Shown piece by piece: positions 1 through 11,412 of a stretch of 64,000 nucleotides of DNA. A program made the translations under genes and the position numbers. The stretch is taken from positions 147,887 to 211,886 of the forward strand of contig MARA01000056.1 of the NCBI GenBank assembly GCA_001792895.1. Reading direction: 5' to 3'. Position 1 is the stretch's first letter. Each line of letters opens with the position of its first letter. This DNA is from Lentinus brumalis (lineage: Eukaryota; Basidiomycota; Agaricomycetes; Polyporales; Polyporaceae). The notes below the pieces were generated by a model that was given only the letters and a program-made list of their open reading frames with translations, did no database searches and was not told where the DNA came from.

Positions 1-108
1 ATAGCGATCAAGTACCAGGAAGTCTCAGAGACAACGACCATATGCATGTTGCCAGAGCATACGTCCTCGACTTCATCGATCATCGCCGATAGCAATGGCG
101 AGAACTGC
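1..108 (-). CDS. Possible partial exon running off the left edge
   Basis: Read on the minus strand, a good 3' splice site (pyrimidine-rich, ending CTTTCAG) lies just before position 108. From there one frame stays open to the window edge, 35 codons with ordinary composition (MIDEVEDVCSG, then MHMVVVSETSWYL). I do not recognise the family. The rest of the gene would lie left of the window, so this would be an internal or 3' exon. A short open frame next to a splice-like site can arise by chance. Confidence 0.25.
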
Positions 109-1044
109 CTGAAAGTCAAGGGCCATCCTCGGCAGCAATTGGGCGTGGATGTCAGCATGGGTACCATCCCAATTTCCGTTCGTCCACCTGGCCTACATTG
201 TACCGAAATCACATGTGATGCATCGGGAGAGGCCAAGCAAGGTGAGCTCCTTTGTGGCCTCAATCAACCTGTACCATATACTTAGTACTAGCACGTACTT
301 ATGCGAGGTAAGTATGCGCCTCGGGACACTCGAAGCACCGAATATGATTCGCATTCTTATCCAGATAGCCGTGTCTCGTCGATGAGCCGCCGATCCACGC
401 CGGTTCATTGCCTTGGGCGGTCCCTGTACCTATGATTCCGCTGTGTCGGTCTTCACGATAGCCGGGAGGACTGAGCCACAGGAGTCTTGTTCTTGCACAC
501 CCCACATGAAGGTACGTCACTTGCTTTAAAGCTTGAGCTTAGTTCTTCGAATTCACCGAATAGCATCTCGCATGGCGCTGCATGGCGTCGTCGACAGGTG
601 CTCCTTCAGTGCACCTGGCTCACAGTCATATGCAATTCTGGTCTTGATCGGCGTGCGCTGCGGTGACTACACCGCTATCGACAACGGAACAAATGTTCGA
701 CGTTGACCCGGCCAATCGATGACACTTCTATTCCTCCGATCCGAGTCCGAGAGCACCGCTTATCCGTCGTACTCAGGTACACTACGCGAGACTACGCGTG
801 GTCGACACAATGGGCGCAGGCCTGTGATTTCTGTGCAGCGGCCTCCAGCAACACTCTGCAGGCGGCGTGTCGCGGATATGCGTAAAGGCGCACCGGCCTG
901 TGCATGTAGTGTCGTGTTTCGCGCAATGCGAGAACACTGCACCCGCGTGGAAGCGAGGTAAAAGACCGGAAGGTGCGTGATTGACTGAGCTTGGGCCCTC
1001 CGGCTCTGTATATCAGGCCTGTGCGGACACGACAGAGATGACCT
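109..1044. other. Stretch with no recognised gene
   Basis: Only short overlapping frames are visible on both strands, none with a recognisable motif or a consistent exon chain. Upstream exons of the possible minus-strand gene at the left edge, and the upstream region of the transporter, could lie here. Confidence 0.4.
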
Positions 1045-1049
1045 TATAA
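1045..1049 (+). promoter_or_regulatory. TATA-like element upstream of MFS gene
   Basis: TATAA lies 79 bp before the transporter ATG, a normal distance for a fungal core promoter. Assigned by position and sequence only. Confidence 0.35.
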
Positions 1050-1127
1050 CTTCGCCTCGCCTGTCGAGAGCGTTACACCTCTGCATATCCTTCGCTGACC
1101 CTCTCGTCTTCCTCATCGTTCAACAAC

Positions 1128-3006
1128 ATGACCGATCCCCGTCCTGCTTCAGTGGCGTCGTCTACTGCCACTGCTCACACCCCGAGAGCAGTGGGATCTA
1201 TGAAGAGTCCAGTCGGTGACGCTGAGAAAAGTGCCGCAGGAGCGAACATTGAAGATGTGGACGATTGTCCCGACGGCGGTCTGCGAGCGTGGCTGGTCGT
1301 TCTCGGTGTCAGTTGTCGTCCATCTGTGTCAGGCTCCCCATACTCAATAATCCTCGCAGGTCTCATCCGGTATATGTACGACATTCGGTTTTGTCAACGC
1401 ATGGGGAGTGAGTGAACATCTTCGTCTGACCTTCTCGAGACAAGCTGACACGTCCCTGGTAGATCTTCCAAGCATACTACGAACAATATGCCCTCCGGAA
1501 CATGTCCCCGTCGGATATGTGAGTGCCCGTTTCAATCGCTGGGTCCCGGCTCGTACTCAATTCTCATTCGCAGTGCATGGATTGGCTCCGTACAGGTAAG
1601 CCCTACTTCATCCCATAGTCGATGATTCGCTGACTCCTGCCGCTACATAGTACGCCCTCGTGTTCATGCCTGGCCTCGCGTTCGGCAGACTCTTCGACAT
1701 GGGCTACCTCCGCCTGCCCGTCGGCCTTGCCTCCGCGCTGCTTGTAGCGTGCACATTCCTGACGGGAGAGTGCACAGAGTTTTGGCATTTTCTGCTCTGC
1801 CAGGGCTTCGGCATCGGGGTGAGCCGTCCACTTCATCCCCGTGTTTCATCCATTTTTACGTCTTCTCCATAGCTTGCGTGTGGAATTGTGTTCAGTGCAG
1901 GCGCAGGCGTCGTTGCGCACTGGTTCAAAAAGAATCTCGGGCTGGCGTTGGCGTGCATGGCGAGTGGCTCAAGCATCGGTGGGACGATCTTCCCAATCAT
2001 ACTCAGGAATCTTATCGAGACCCAGAGGCACGTCGCATCACACTCGTTTCGGATTTCACGGTATGCTGAACCCCCGCTATAGTTTCCAGTGGACGCTGCG
2101 CATCACGGGCTTCATAGTCGCGGCCTTCCTGCTTGTCCTCAACCTGGTATGCCATATCCAATGCCTCGGTCATACATCGTTCATCGCTGACACACCGTGC
2201 AGACTATTCAGCGGAGACTACCTGCAAACCCACATCCTGGTCCCTTCATTGATGTCGACATGTTCAAGAGCGCTACATACGTGGTCTACTGTCTGTCCCT
2301 CTTCGTCAGCTTCCTCGGACTGTACACAGTACGTCGACCGTCCAGTATGCAAGTGCACCGAAGCTGACGCCGTCGCAGTGCTTGACCTACCTGTCGCTCA
2401 GCGGCCTCCTCGCAGGAGTCGACCCTGATCTCTCCTTCTATCTTCTGTCGATCGCGAATGCATGCTCATTGGTCGGCCGACTTGGCGGAGGCGTCCTAGC
2501 AGATCGCTTCGGTGCGATGAACGTCATGATCCCCGGCACTCTCGTCGCTGGGATCATGACCTACGCGTGGCCCTTTGCGAAGACCAAGGGACCGCTCGTC
2601 GCCGTCGCCGTCCTCTACGGGTCAGACCATCCCCCTTCCATTCCTCACTGTCCCGTACTGACCTTCGTCCTGCAGTATCTCGTCAGGCATCTTCGTCGCA
2701 ATCATGGCCCAGCCCCTCGTCCGCATGGGCAAAGTCACCGAAGTCGGTATGCGCACGGGTATGGCCTTCACGATCATGTCCTTCGGCGCCCTCGCCGGGC
2801 CTCCCATCTCCGGAGCCATCTTCGACCGCACCGGCAAGTTTGAGGATGTCGGCTACTATGCAGGTGGGTCCTTTCATCGTCAGCCGATGTATCTGTGGGG
2901 GTGGAAGCTGACAACATGCGGTACAGGATCGACCGTCATGGCCTCTGTCGTCCTTATGATCATAGCGCGACAGCTGCTTCTTGGGAAGCTCTTTGGACAC
3001 GCTTGA
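1128..3006 (+). CDS. MFS transporter, monocarboxylate-transporter-like
   Basis: Predicted membrane carrier of the fungal MCT/MCH branch of the major facilitator superfamily; its substrate cannot be told from sequence. I join 11 exons: 1128-1307, 1360-1407, 1463-1518, 1574-1595, 1651-1818, 1873-2031, 2090-2146, 2203-2328, 2379-2620, 2676-2863 and 2927-3006, giving 441 aa. The start follows a TATA-like box and precedes a hydrophilic, Ser/Ala-rich N-terminus. At about residue 48 is PDGGLRAW, the family signature before the first membrane helix. The remaining exons encode hydrophobic helices, with GRLGGGVLADRFG as the loop typical of the second MFS half. The exon 6/7 junction uses a weak donor (GTCGCA) and is the least certain. 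Exon 4 is only 22 nt. Introns are 51-58 nt apart from three of 50-62 nt. The gene looks intact. Confidence 0.9.
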
Positions 3007-6000
3007 GGCGACGCGCACCTCTTCACGATGTCACGATGCCCAAGAAGATGATCTAAGTATTAGATTCCCTCACTCCTAAGTATTCCTAGAGATTATATAG
3101 AACTGTTTAGACGACACTGTCCCACATTAGATCTAGAACGGGGACATGTCCATCGTAGCCCTAAGTTGTGTATTCTATGCATTCAGGAGCAGGTCTCAGC
3201 GTTGCCAGAGATGATCGAACCGCCAACATACTCAGTAACGAGACTTTCCCCGTATGCGCGCGTGCGTTGACCGCAAACGCTGAAATACGACACTGCTGCG
3301 AACGCAAGCACCTTCGGACATACTTGATCAGCCAACAGTCAGATCTCCTGCAGGTGCTGTCAGTCCGGCGTGCAAGGGTGGGAGAGACAAGGCTTACCCC
3401 GTAAGTTTTGTACTCATACCAAACGTAGTCCGACGACATCATCTTGGGCAGAGTATCGCTAACGACATTCTTTCGCAGAAGCAGGCCGCAGTCTTGAGGA
3501 AAGGTTTCGGAACCTGACTACAGGGCCTTCAGAAATCATACGTAAGCTTGGACATGCTTACGATTCATGTAGTAAGCGTCGTGGCCGCCGTGCCCACCTC
3601 ATCTACCTACGCGACGCCCCATCCCGCTATCCGCCGTGAGCCAATTCCTCAGCCTGGAGAACAGTCGAAGGCCAGCGCAGATCACCGATCCTGCGGCACC
3701 ATCGTAAGCCAGGAACCCTCTGTAGGCGCAAAAAAGAACATGTAAGCCGACGCTGCATCCTGCAGCTGGGTTATCAGTTCGCACTGCGGCGCCAAGGCGG
3801 CGATAAGTCAGGACGTCCGCGTCCGACCTCCGACCCACGTCCCGCGCGTCCATCGCAGCGCACAGGAGTCAGGACCAGACTTGATCCCCATCACGCTCTG
3901 CCTCATGCCATCGGGAACAGAATGACATTCTGACAGATGACCGCTAGGAATGTGTGTACGTCGGCGACTAAAGGAACAGCTCGCAGACGCGCGCGAGCCA
4001 TCCTCCGCGCGCGGCAGGGGAGAACACGCGGTCGGAGGCCGGTGCCGTCGGTAGCATAGTGGACCTAGAGCGAGCACCTGCTGTCGCACTAATTGCTGGG
4101 ACTGGGTTCGAAGGAGGCCAGTTCGTCGGCAGAACCAGCTGAGACCCAGGAAAGCGGGGGCTCGTGAGCGCCTTGCGCGGGCAGGTCGACTCTGTGGGGA
4201 TGTGACGCGGCACGTGTCGGAAGGTTTGCGAAGCTCGGTAGATGAGAAACGCGGTACGCTCGCAGCAGCGGCGAGGACCGTCTACCGCCACAGTTCCATC
4301 GCCGCTGCGCACGTTCCGCGTGCAGCAACGTCGCCGCAGACACGCAGCGTGCTGCTCCGTCCTAGGACTCCGGCAGGGCCCATGGAAAACGGCGGAGGGA
4401 CGGCGGGACCGATGCGAAAATGCCCATCGTCGTGCAGGTGCCTTGCGGAGACCGAGACGGGCTGCCACGAGTGGAGTGGGGCAGGTATGCGGCATGGGAC
4501 TGTGCTGTTAGGCACCCTAGGGGTATTCGGTTCAGCATTTGCCCAGAGGAAGGCTAACTTTGCATGCATACCGGTGGGATACGGAAGAGGAGAGCTCAAT
4601 ATGCGCAGATGAAACCCACGTACTGCTCAATGCACACCGCAGTGCAGCTCGAGGCCAAGCAAATTGCTCGAACACTGCTTCCCTAGTCAAAACTACCGCG
4701 GCGTAGCCTGCGGCGCTTCCTCGACAGCAGCCGACCTGCAATATAAAGTTCTATCGACGATCATCTGGTCATAACTGTGAGAGGCATATGCCTGGTCCTA
4801 GCGTGCGCATAGGACCAGCAGAACGCGGTGTCGAATCATTGTCCCTCTCATCGCCTCACAAGACGAGAAATGGGAACGAAGAACCATCACATGGCGATGC
4901 GTGTGAACCCGAGGCGACGAGAGCGGCAGGAAGACCTCGTAATGAAAGACTCGAACCGGAGCCCCCGCCAGCCAGTACGGCATCGACCAAGCCTTGACCA
5001 AGCCCTGGATGCGTATTACGGGCTGACACGTCGAGCAGCTGAGTAGTGACGGGGTGGAGATCCGAGCGGGCACAACCTTGTCGGGATCGTGCGGGGCTTG
5101 GATCGGCGAAGGGACGTTCTGGATGAGGTAAGGGAGCCGATAGGAGACACCGTCGACGGTGAGTGGGGCACGTCGACGACCGTTCTCATCGTAGCCGCGA
5201 CAGCGGGACGGCGAAGCAGGACGAGTGCAGCACATGCGGCGACCAGGCGACTCCGAAGATAGCGGTCGCCCTACCTACCTGCGCAGGCCGGTGTGTCTTT
5301 GAGAGACGGCCGGACACCCGCGCGAGTGTCCGCGTTTTCAGGTCCGAGATCAAGGCCACGGGCGTGTCAAATGAAAACCTGCAGGTGATGTGAGTCAGCT
5401 CGAGATGAGTGTGTCCGGGAAAGATGCTGACTTGTTTACGATGCGACATCTCTGTCCTCTGCGACAGCCCATAGACGAGTTGCAGGCGACATCTTCGACG
5501 CCACAGATTGTATTCGAGATGCTGTCGACAGCGCTGTGAGTGTGTACGTGGGCGCGTGCGGGCGTCCTGACGGTACACGGGAGAGTACCAGAGCGTGGCT
5601 GGCCTGATCATGCGATACAGGATTCTCCGATCATGAGAAATCGGGACGCCTAGAAGAAGGTGAGAGCGTCTCGAATGGAGAATACCTGCGGCGACTGCAT
5701 CGATGGCTCGCTCCGGCAGGCCGTGGGATGAGCGACTGAGCTGAGGCGGAGCCGCAGAAGTGTCTCCCGCAGTCACCGTAGTTGTGTGGCTTCCAGCTAC
5801 TGCAAAGCAGCATATGCGATGCTTGGATATCCGGGTACGCTAGAAGCAGCTGGTTGTAGACCGCAGACCTGTGCAGCGGGGAAATGGAGTCAGGGCAAGA
5901 AGGGAAGTGCAGACGCCGACCGAGGTTGTTCGGGCGGAGTTCGCTCATGCCCCCTGTGGTCTGAGCGGCGATGCAAGAATTCGGCCCCGCTTGGCCTGAT

Positions 6001-6186
6001 CTAGCCGGTTCGAGATAACCGTGTGCGTGTGCGATCGCCTCGCCTGGAACACGTTCCCGGTCGACAAGCTGGAGGGGAATCCGACGGTATTCATATTGTG
6101 CGATAACCCAGATGACCTCAGAAAACGCCGCTCCAACAGAGTTTGGCCCCCACCGCCGTCGTGGTCCGAGTGTCCCACCCGGGAGG
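3007..6186. other. Long intergenic stretch, no gene recognised
   Basis: About 3.2 kb with only short frames on both strands. Two candidates are worth naming. A minus frame at 4798-5235 (145 codons) has a plausible internal stretch (YRLPYLIQNVPSPIQAP) but no motif I know. A plus frame of about 50 codons ending near 6193 contains VFILCDNPDDL. Neither extends into a convincing exon chain, so I call no gene. Confidence 0.4.
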
Positions 6187-6192
6187 TATAAG
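6187..6192 (+). promoter_or_regulatory. TATA box of the disordered-protein gene
   Basis: TATAAG 107 bp before the ATG at 6294, followed by a C/T-rich leader as is common before fungal start codons. Confidence 0.45.
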
Positions 6193-6293
6193 TATCTTTG
6201 TCGCCCTCGGCGTTCCACCCTTTTGTCTGTGCTTACACTGTACTTCCATCACTGCTTTGTACTCATCCCTCTGTCTATATCCCCGCCCTATTC

Positions 6294-7835
6294 ATGACAG
6301 AATACGCCACTGACCCAGAGACCATCCAGGAGTACCTCAACTCTCGTGACCGATGCGCAAACTGGGTCAACATCCACTCCCAAGGGCTGAGCTACGTCTC
6401 TCCCTCCTCGCCTCCGTCGATCCTGAGCGACGACGACCTACCTTTGTCTGGCTCGAGCGTATCCGACGCAGCCAGCTCGCATTCTCTACCACCCCGCATG
6501 CTCCTGCGCTACGGTGATGGTCGAGGAGACATACCCATCTCCCATGATTCCTCGCCGACACATAGTCACCAGCCGCAGTCCTCCCGCCACCGATCCCGAT
6601 CCGGATCGCAAATCCCGCCTACAGCTGCAGACGTCCCCCACCACCCAGCTCGCTATGCGCAGACGTTGTCCTATGCGTCGGGCTCGCGGTACGCACCGAC
6701 CGGTGCGCCAGAAAACATCCGCGTCCTGCCGTCGCGGCAGGCAGAAGATTCTCAGCGCATGCCGGCGTCTAGCTCATCGCATCGTTCTCGTGGACCCCCT
6801 GCGCAGGCTATCTTCCACCCGTCGCAACCCTCGATTCACGATAGAGTTCCTCCCCTTGCAGATCCCCTTCGCACGTCTAGGCGAAGCGTCCATGCGCCCA
6901 CGCCGAGACATGCGACCAGTTCCTCCGCGCAACCCATCCCCGTCGTCGCTTCTCCGACGCATTCCCAGCTCGCTGCCGGCGGGTCTCGATTCTACGAGCA
7001 GCCCGGCATGGCTGCGTCGACGATGCATCACGGGCTTCCGTACGCCTACTCTCCCCCAGCGATCGTCTATGCCCCTTCTGGGCGGCACGGGTCCAAGTAC
7101 CAGCCTCCCGCGATCGTCTACTCTCCCTCGTCGCACGGTCAGCGCCGTGCTCCCGCACCAGGGATAGCGTACAGTCGGTCCGATCCCCTTCCTCATCCAA
7201 CGAACTACTCTCCTGTTCATTCTGGCGCGCACGGCTCGAGCTCGCGCCAGCGTGCGCATAGTACAGCAGGGCACGAGCAGGGCCGCGGACGGAGTCACGT
7301 CGACATGTCTTCGTCGTCACGATCGCGGACACGGACACGCACGCCGTCGCTCAGCCCGAGCGACAGCGACACCTCCAGCGACACATCTGGAAGCACTTAC
7401 TATGTCCTACCGTCGCCCGGCCAAAAGGTCCAGATCATCGTGAGTGTGCTATCTCCCGATCTCCCCCCGCCTAGTGCAGGGTCTACTGCGCCGTCCGATC
7501 TTTTTCTTGCTTCCCAGCCTCGATCCCAGTCCACGATTTACCGCATGTCTTTCATTCTGCTTATCACGCACACGGAGATTACTGACACCGTCCGTCTCGG
7601 TCGCGCTGCGCAGGTGCCGAACTCGGCGTCCGTCTACACCTCGAAGCCACAATCGTCGTCGCGGTCGCCCCACTCCCCGTCGTCCCCGCAGAGCCCGAAG
7701 AAACCGTTCTTGGCCAGGATATTCAGCCGCGGCTCGGGTTCGGTGGACTCGCGCGGCTCCAGCGGGGGTAAGCGGTTACGTCGCAGACATACTACTCTCG
7801 GAGGCACTCACCTCTCGTCGTCAAGTTCGCGCTGA
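6294..7835 (+). CDS. Ser/Pro-rich disordered protein, paralogue of array protein
   Basis: Function unknown. The frame is open upstream to 6198, but I take the ATG at 6294 because it follows the TATA box and C/T-rich leader and because the N-terminus (MTEYATDPETIQEY) matches that of the 267-codon protein repeated four times in the array (MTECDYSPDAIERY). The body is low-complexity Ser/Pro/Arg/His sequence, predicted disordered. A 174 nt intron, 7440-7613 (GTGAGT to GCAG), is an exact multiple of three, so the unspliced frame also reads through. Splicing joins KVQII to VPNSAS. A second possible intron (7768-7825) would change the last residues and end the protein at 7866. The short C-terminal patch PFLARIF matches PLFKRLL of the array protein. 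No catalytic motif is visible. Confidence 0.7.
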   Translation: MTEYATDPETIQEYLNSRDRCANWVNIHSQGLSYVSPSSPPSILSDDDLPLSGSSVSDAASSHSLPPRMLLRYGDGRGDIPISHDSSPTHSHQPQSSRHRSRSGSQIPPTAADVPHHPARYAQTLSYASGSRYAPTGAPENIRVLPSRQAEDSQRMPASSSSHRSRGPPAQAIFHPSQPSIHDRVPPLADPLRTSRRSVHAPTPRHATSSSAQPIPVVASPTHSQLAAGGSRFYEQPGMAASTMHHGLPYAYSPPAIVYAPSGRHGSKYQPPAIVYSPSSHGQRRAPAPGIAYSRSDPLPHPTNYSPVHSGAHGSSSRQRAHSTAGHEQGRGRSHVDMSSSSRSRTRTRTPSLSPSDSDTSSDTSGSTYYVLPSPGQKVQIIVSVLSPDLPPPSAGSTAPSDLFLASQPRSQSTIYRMSFILLITHTEITDTVRLGRAAQVPNSASVYTSKPQSSSRSPHSPSSPQSPKKPFLARIFSRGSGSVDSRGSSGGKRLRRRHTTLGGTHLSSSSSR

Positions 7836-9351
7836 GCGGGGAAGAATTCCTGGCCTGTGGAGATAGCTGGCGTCGCCACCGTGAGTTTGCTCCCCGCGTT
7901 GTTGTCGCGCGCTCGCGCTAACTCGGAGGCTTTGTGTCCAGCGCGCCCGGGTGGATCTGGTAACTTTACTGAATCACTTCACCATAAGCCTCCGTCTCCT
8001 GACACGGACACGCCATGGCGTCAGCATTCTCGTGACACACTGGAACTATCCGTTTCTCGTCTGGATTCCCTATCTTTCACATTACATACCGCACGCTCGT
8101 TGTCTTCGCCCATGTTACCCCGTTTCCCATTTGTGTCGCATCATCATCCTACACCACTCCTTCATCTGGCATCTCGCATTCGGTTCTGGAACTGGGACTG
8201 TGTTGCATCACCTCATCTGACGTCCGCATCATCTGACGTCCACATCCCCTGTATACTCCCTGTACTTTTACGAAGCACTTCCATAGACGTACCCTCACCG
8301 TGTAATGCATACATACCATCATCCCTTGTGTACCAGTGGTAGACGGCAAGGCTCAAGAGCCAATAGCAGACCGCTCCGTCATCTTTATGTAACGCAGTAT
8401 GCGGGCATCAAACGCTGCAGTAGACTTCCCGGCACAGACGAACGCGAGGCTGCCTGCAGGGCGCAGGGTGTCCGGCGACTCGGGCCCCTGCTCCTGGCGT
8501 CCGAGTCTGAAGCTTACCCTTCAATCATGATGTGCACAATCGCGCAACTCCCGCAAAGGGTGCGCATCCGCCAACTGTGGCCTTGGAAGACGCACAGCTT
8601 GCGCAGATGATAGCGTGCCCACTGCCGAAGACCCAATCACGAAACGAGGCCGCGGATGCATACGCGTACGAGCTCCCGTTAAGCTTAAGCTCGTGCTGCT
8701 CACACGACGGGGCCTTGTGCTCGCCATTGGGAGATAAGTAGCGAGTTCTTCAGCGGCCTCCTTTGGGGCATGGAGGTTACGCGACGGTGGAGTCGGAGGC
8801 GGTTGGCGACGGATATGTTAGGGAACCCAAGCGCTGCGCGCTCGTGCTCCATGTTCACGTTCCCGGGGTGAGAGCAGGTGAGAGTGCGGGGTAGCGAGAA
8901 GGATGTTCGTGGAGCTGGCTGCGTTCGCAAGTAGAGAGGCTTAGTACCGTGTCCGACGCCAACGGGTGCTATTCCTGTGGGCGGTGAACGGTAGGCGGTC
9001 GGAATCATATGAGTAGGGTCGGGCGACCGAGCTCCATCGCGCTTTAGAGGCGGCCGGAGTGTGCCTGTGTTGGACGGACTGTGCAGTACGTGCAGCAGCA
9101 CCATGCCGGTGATTCAACGGACTTAGCGTTCGTATTTCATCAACGGACGTTTGCCATGAGGCGTTGATGTCTCGCGGGTGTCATGCTGTTCCCTGAGCCG
9201 AGTTATTATGGAGTGCAGAATCAGTACCTGCACGGTCTTGTCTACTCAATCACAATACTGCTACATAAGTATCACGGGAACGAAGTGGGAAGTGAGAAAT
9301 GGGAGTCGATAACGTACAAGCAGCACTCCACGCAGCGCATCGCACTCCCCG
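7836..9351. other. Intergenic stretch, no gene recognised
   Basis: Contains the probable 3' UTR of the preceding gene and C/T-rich sequence with short overlapping frames. No motif or coherent exon chain is visible. It lies between two converging genes. Confidence 0.4.
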
Positions 9352-11358
9352 CTAGGTCTCTCCCCACACCATGTGAGCCACGTCCCTGACCAGCTTGAGC
9401 TTCTTCACCATGTCCTAGCAGATGAAAACGTCCAAGCCGAAGGCAAAGTCAGTTGGAGACAACATAAATGGGAGCTGCGCAAGACGCCCCACCTCGTGCG
9501 TGACGAACGCAAATCCCCGCGAATGGGACGCGAAGCCGCACTGGGGACTGATACTGAGCCTGCCGATTTGTCGGAATGCGTCAGCATGTAGCCACAGGCA
9601 GCGACGAGCGAGCACCACCGCGTCAGGTGTCAGGGCGGTATGTATGTAGCGACTGCGAGACGAGGGGAGACGTACTGGTTCAGCGCCTCTTCCTCTGTTC
9701 TCGGGATCTCCCCGTGAGCTATCACCTCCGCCGCCTGCATGATACGCCCGCGCAGTTCGTCCGGGTCTTCTAGCTGTTCAGTGTTGGTGCGTTGTGTGTC
9801 CACGGAGCGCCCCAAGGCGGTTTCAGCCACAGGAGTCGTCAGATACGCGGGCTACACAGAAGGGGAGATGGGCGCAAAGGTACGCACTACAGGAGTCTTT
9901 GTGGACACCAGTCCGAGAACGACCCTCTTGTTTGGCGGGAGGTAGCGCAGGGGCGCAAAGCTTCCGGCTTCTTTGGTGTCGTACTCGAGCTGCCGGCGGT
10001 ATGAGATATGTATGAGACGGGACTTAGTCGGGGGAGTAGAAGGGGTGGAGGGGAGAGACGCACGTAGTAGCAGTCGAAGTCGAGCGTGGTCAGCAGCTTG
10101 CGCGCGATGTTGTCATATGGTCCCCGGGTGAAAGGAGAACCGTCAGGCTGACAAGAGGGTCAGGCGTCAGGCTCAAGCCAGAACAGGGCCGGCTCGGAGG
10201 ATAACTGACCTTGACGTTGCCACGGCAGATGTGCAATCCGATGGTCATGTCCCGGGGCTTATCGCGGAGACAGTCGTTGTAGACGTCGAGGTACAGCTGG
10301 AACAGTTCTTCTGGGTCCACGCCCGCTTGCTCCATGCGCCCTCTCCATTCCGAGTCGCAGAAGCAAGATAGGATAGGGTCGTCGATCTGCAACTTTCCTT
10401 CCAATCGCCAAGCAACATGAGCCTCGCAAAGCCCGTGGGCTATAAGGTGACAGACTTACGACATCCTCGAGCATATAGGTTGCGAATCTCTTCTCTGTAT
10501 ATCCTCGATACGTCTGCGAAATATTCGACTGGATGGGGATGCTCATCAGAGGTATCGAGTAGGGAGCGTGTCTCTTCGGGTCAACTCACCATCATTCGTG
10601 TAGGCCGTCGGCTCGTACGTATATTTCCCATGGCGAAAGTGGTACCATTCCGGTGCACCGATCGTCAGCTTGATCTTGGACACGTTCTGTAGCACCGCGG
10701 TGAGACCGGTTGGAGGCACGGAAGAACGTCAAGCATCTGTCCACATACTTGCGATCCCGCAACCTCCTTCATGAACTCAAACTCGTCTCCGTACACTGAC
10801 GATGTCCTCCGCAATCTCTCCTGTGGACGATTACATCAGCGCCCATAGGCGACTGCATGGGGTTAGAGTGTACCACGCATATGTGTGTCACAGGCCAAGC
10901 TTGAACGAAGTTGAAGGGCTGGAGAGCATGGTGAGCGCTCCAGAAAGAGTGGGGAATGGTATAGATTACCTGGAACATATACTCGGGAGCTGCGGACCCA
11001 TGTTCTGAGTTCAGTATCACCACAACCGCCGGCGATCGATGACACGTACCGTCGGGGACATCTTTCAAGCCACTCAGTTTGTCGTAGAAACCAGTATAGA
11101 ATATGTCTCTATATGCGAGTCGATGTCAGCGAAGCGTAGAACCCGACGGGAAGCTTAAACTCGCCTTCGAAACTCTCCGTCGGTAATGACTTCGAAGCCC
11201 AAGTCGAGTTGCAGCCTGACAATCTCCGCAATGCAGGCATCTTCGCAAGCCCGGAGCTCCTCGACAGTACACTTGCCGAGCTCGTGGTCGGATCTGTTCT
11301 GCAAGAGGATGTCCGGACGCTTGAGGGAGCCAATGTGTTCCGCGCGGGGACCAGACAT
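9352..11358 (-). CDS. Methionine-synthase-II-like protein (MetE C-terminal/UROD-like fold)
   Basis: Member of the cobalamin-independent methionine synthase-like family; the fold transfers a methyl group to a zinc-bound thiol, but the exact substrate here is unknown. Thirteen exons join in phase to 383 aa, close to the roughly 375 aa of bacterial YxjG-type relatives: 11358-11165, 11108-11050, 11004-10970, 10918-10892, 10820-10749, 10686-10590, 10528-10460, 10397-10210, 10147-10064, 9989-9891, 9773-9676, 9559-9493 and 9414-9352. Visible motifs are RAEHIGSLKRP at the N-terminus, ITDGEFRR (about 60), QIDDP (about 187), the zinc-site HICRGN (240-245) and SPQCGF with a conserved Cys at about 348. 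The protein ends soon after MVKKLKLVRDVAHMVWG. Exon 1 appears to end at a GC donor (AG|GCGAGT). It lacks the N-terminal half of full-length MetE, as this family does. Confidence 0.88.
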
Positions 11359-11406
11359 AGGAGGGGGAAAACACAGAGTGTATCTGGGGTGGGGAGGTAT
11401 TCTGAG

Positions 11407-11412
11407 TTTATA
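11407..11412 (-). promoter_or_regulatory. TATA box of the MetE-like gene
   Basis: TATAAA on the minus strand, 48 bp upstream of the ATG at 11358. Confidence 0.4.

Noticed and set aside
4798..5235. Minus-strand frame of 145 codons
   Set aside because: Contains one plausible stretch but no recognised motif, no clear start and no supported neighbouring exons.
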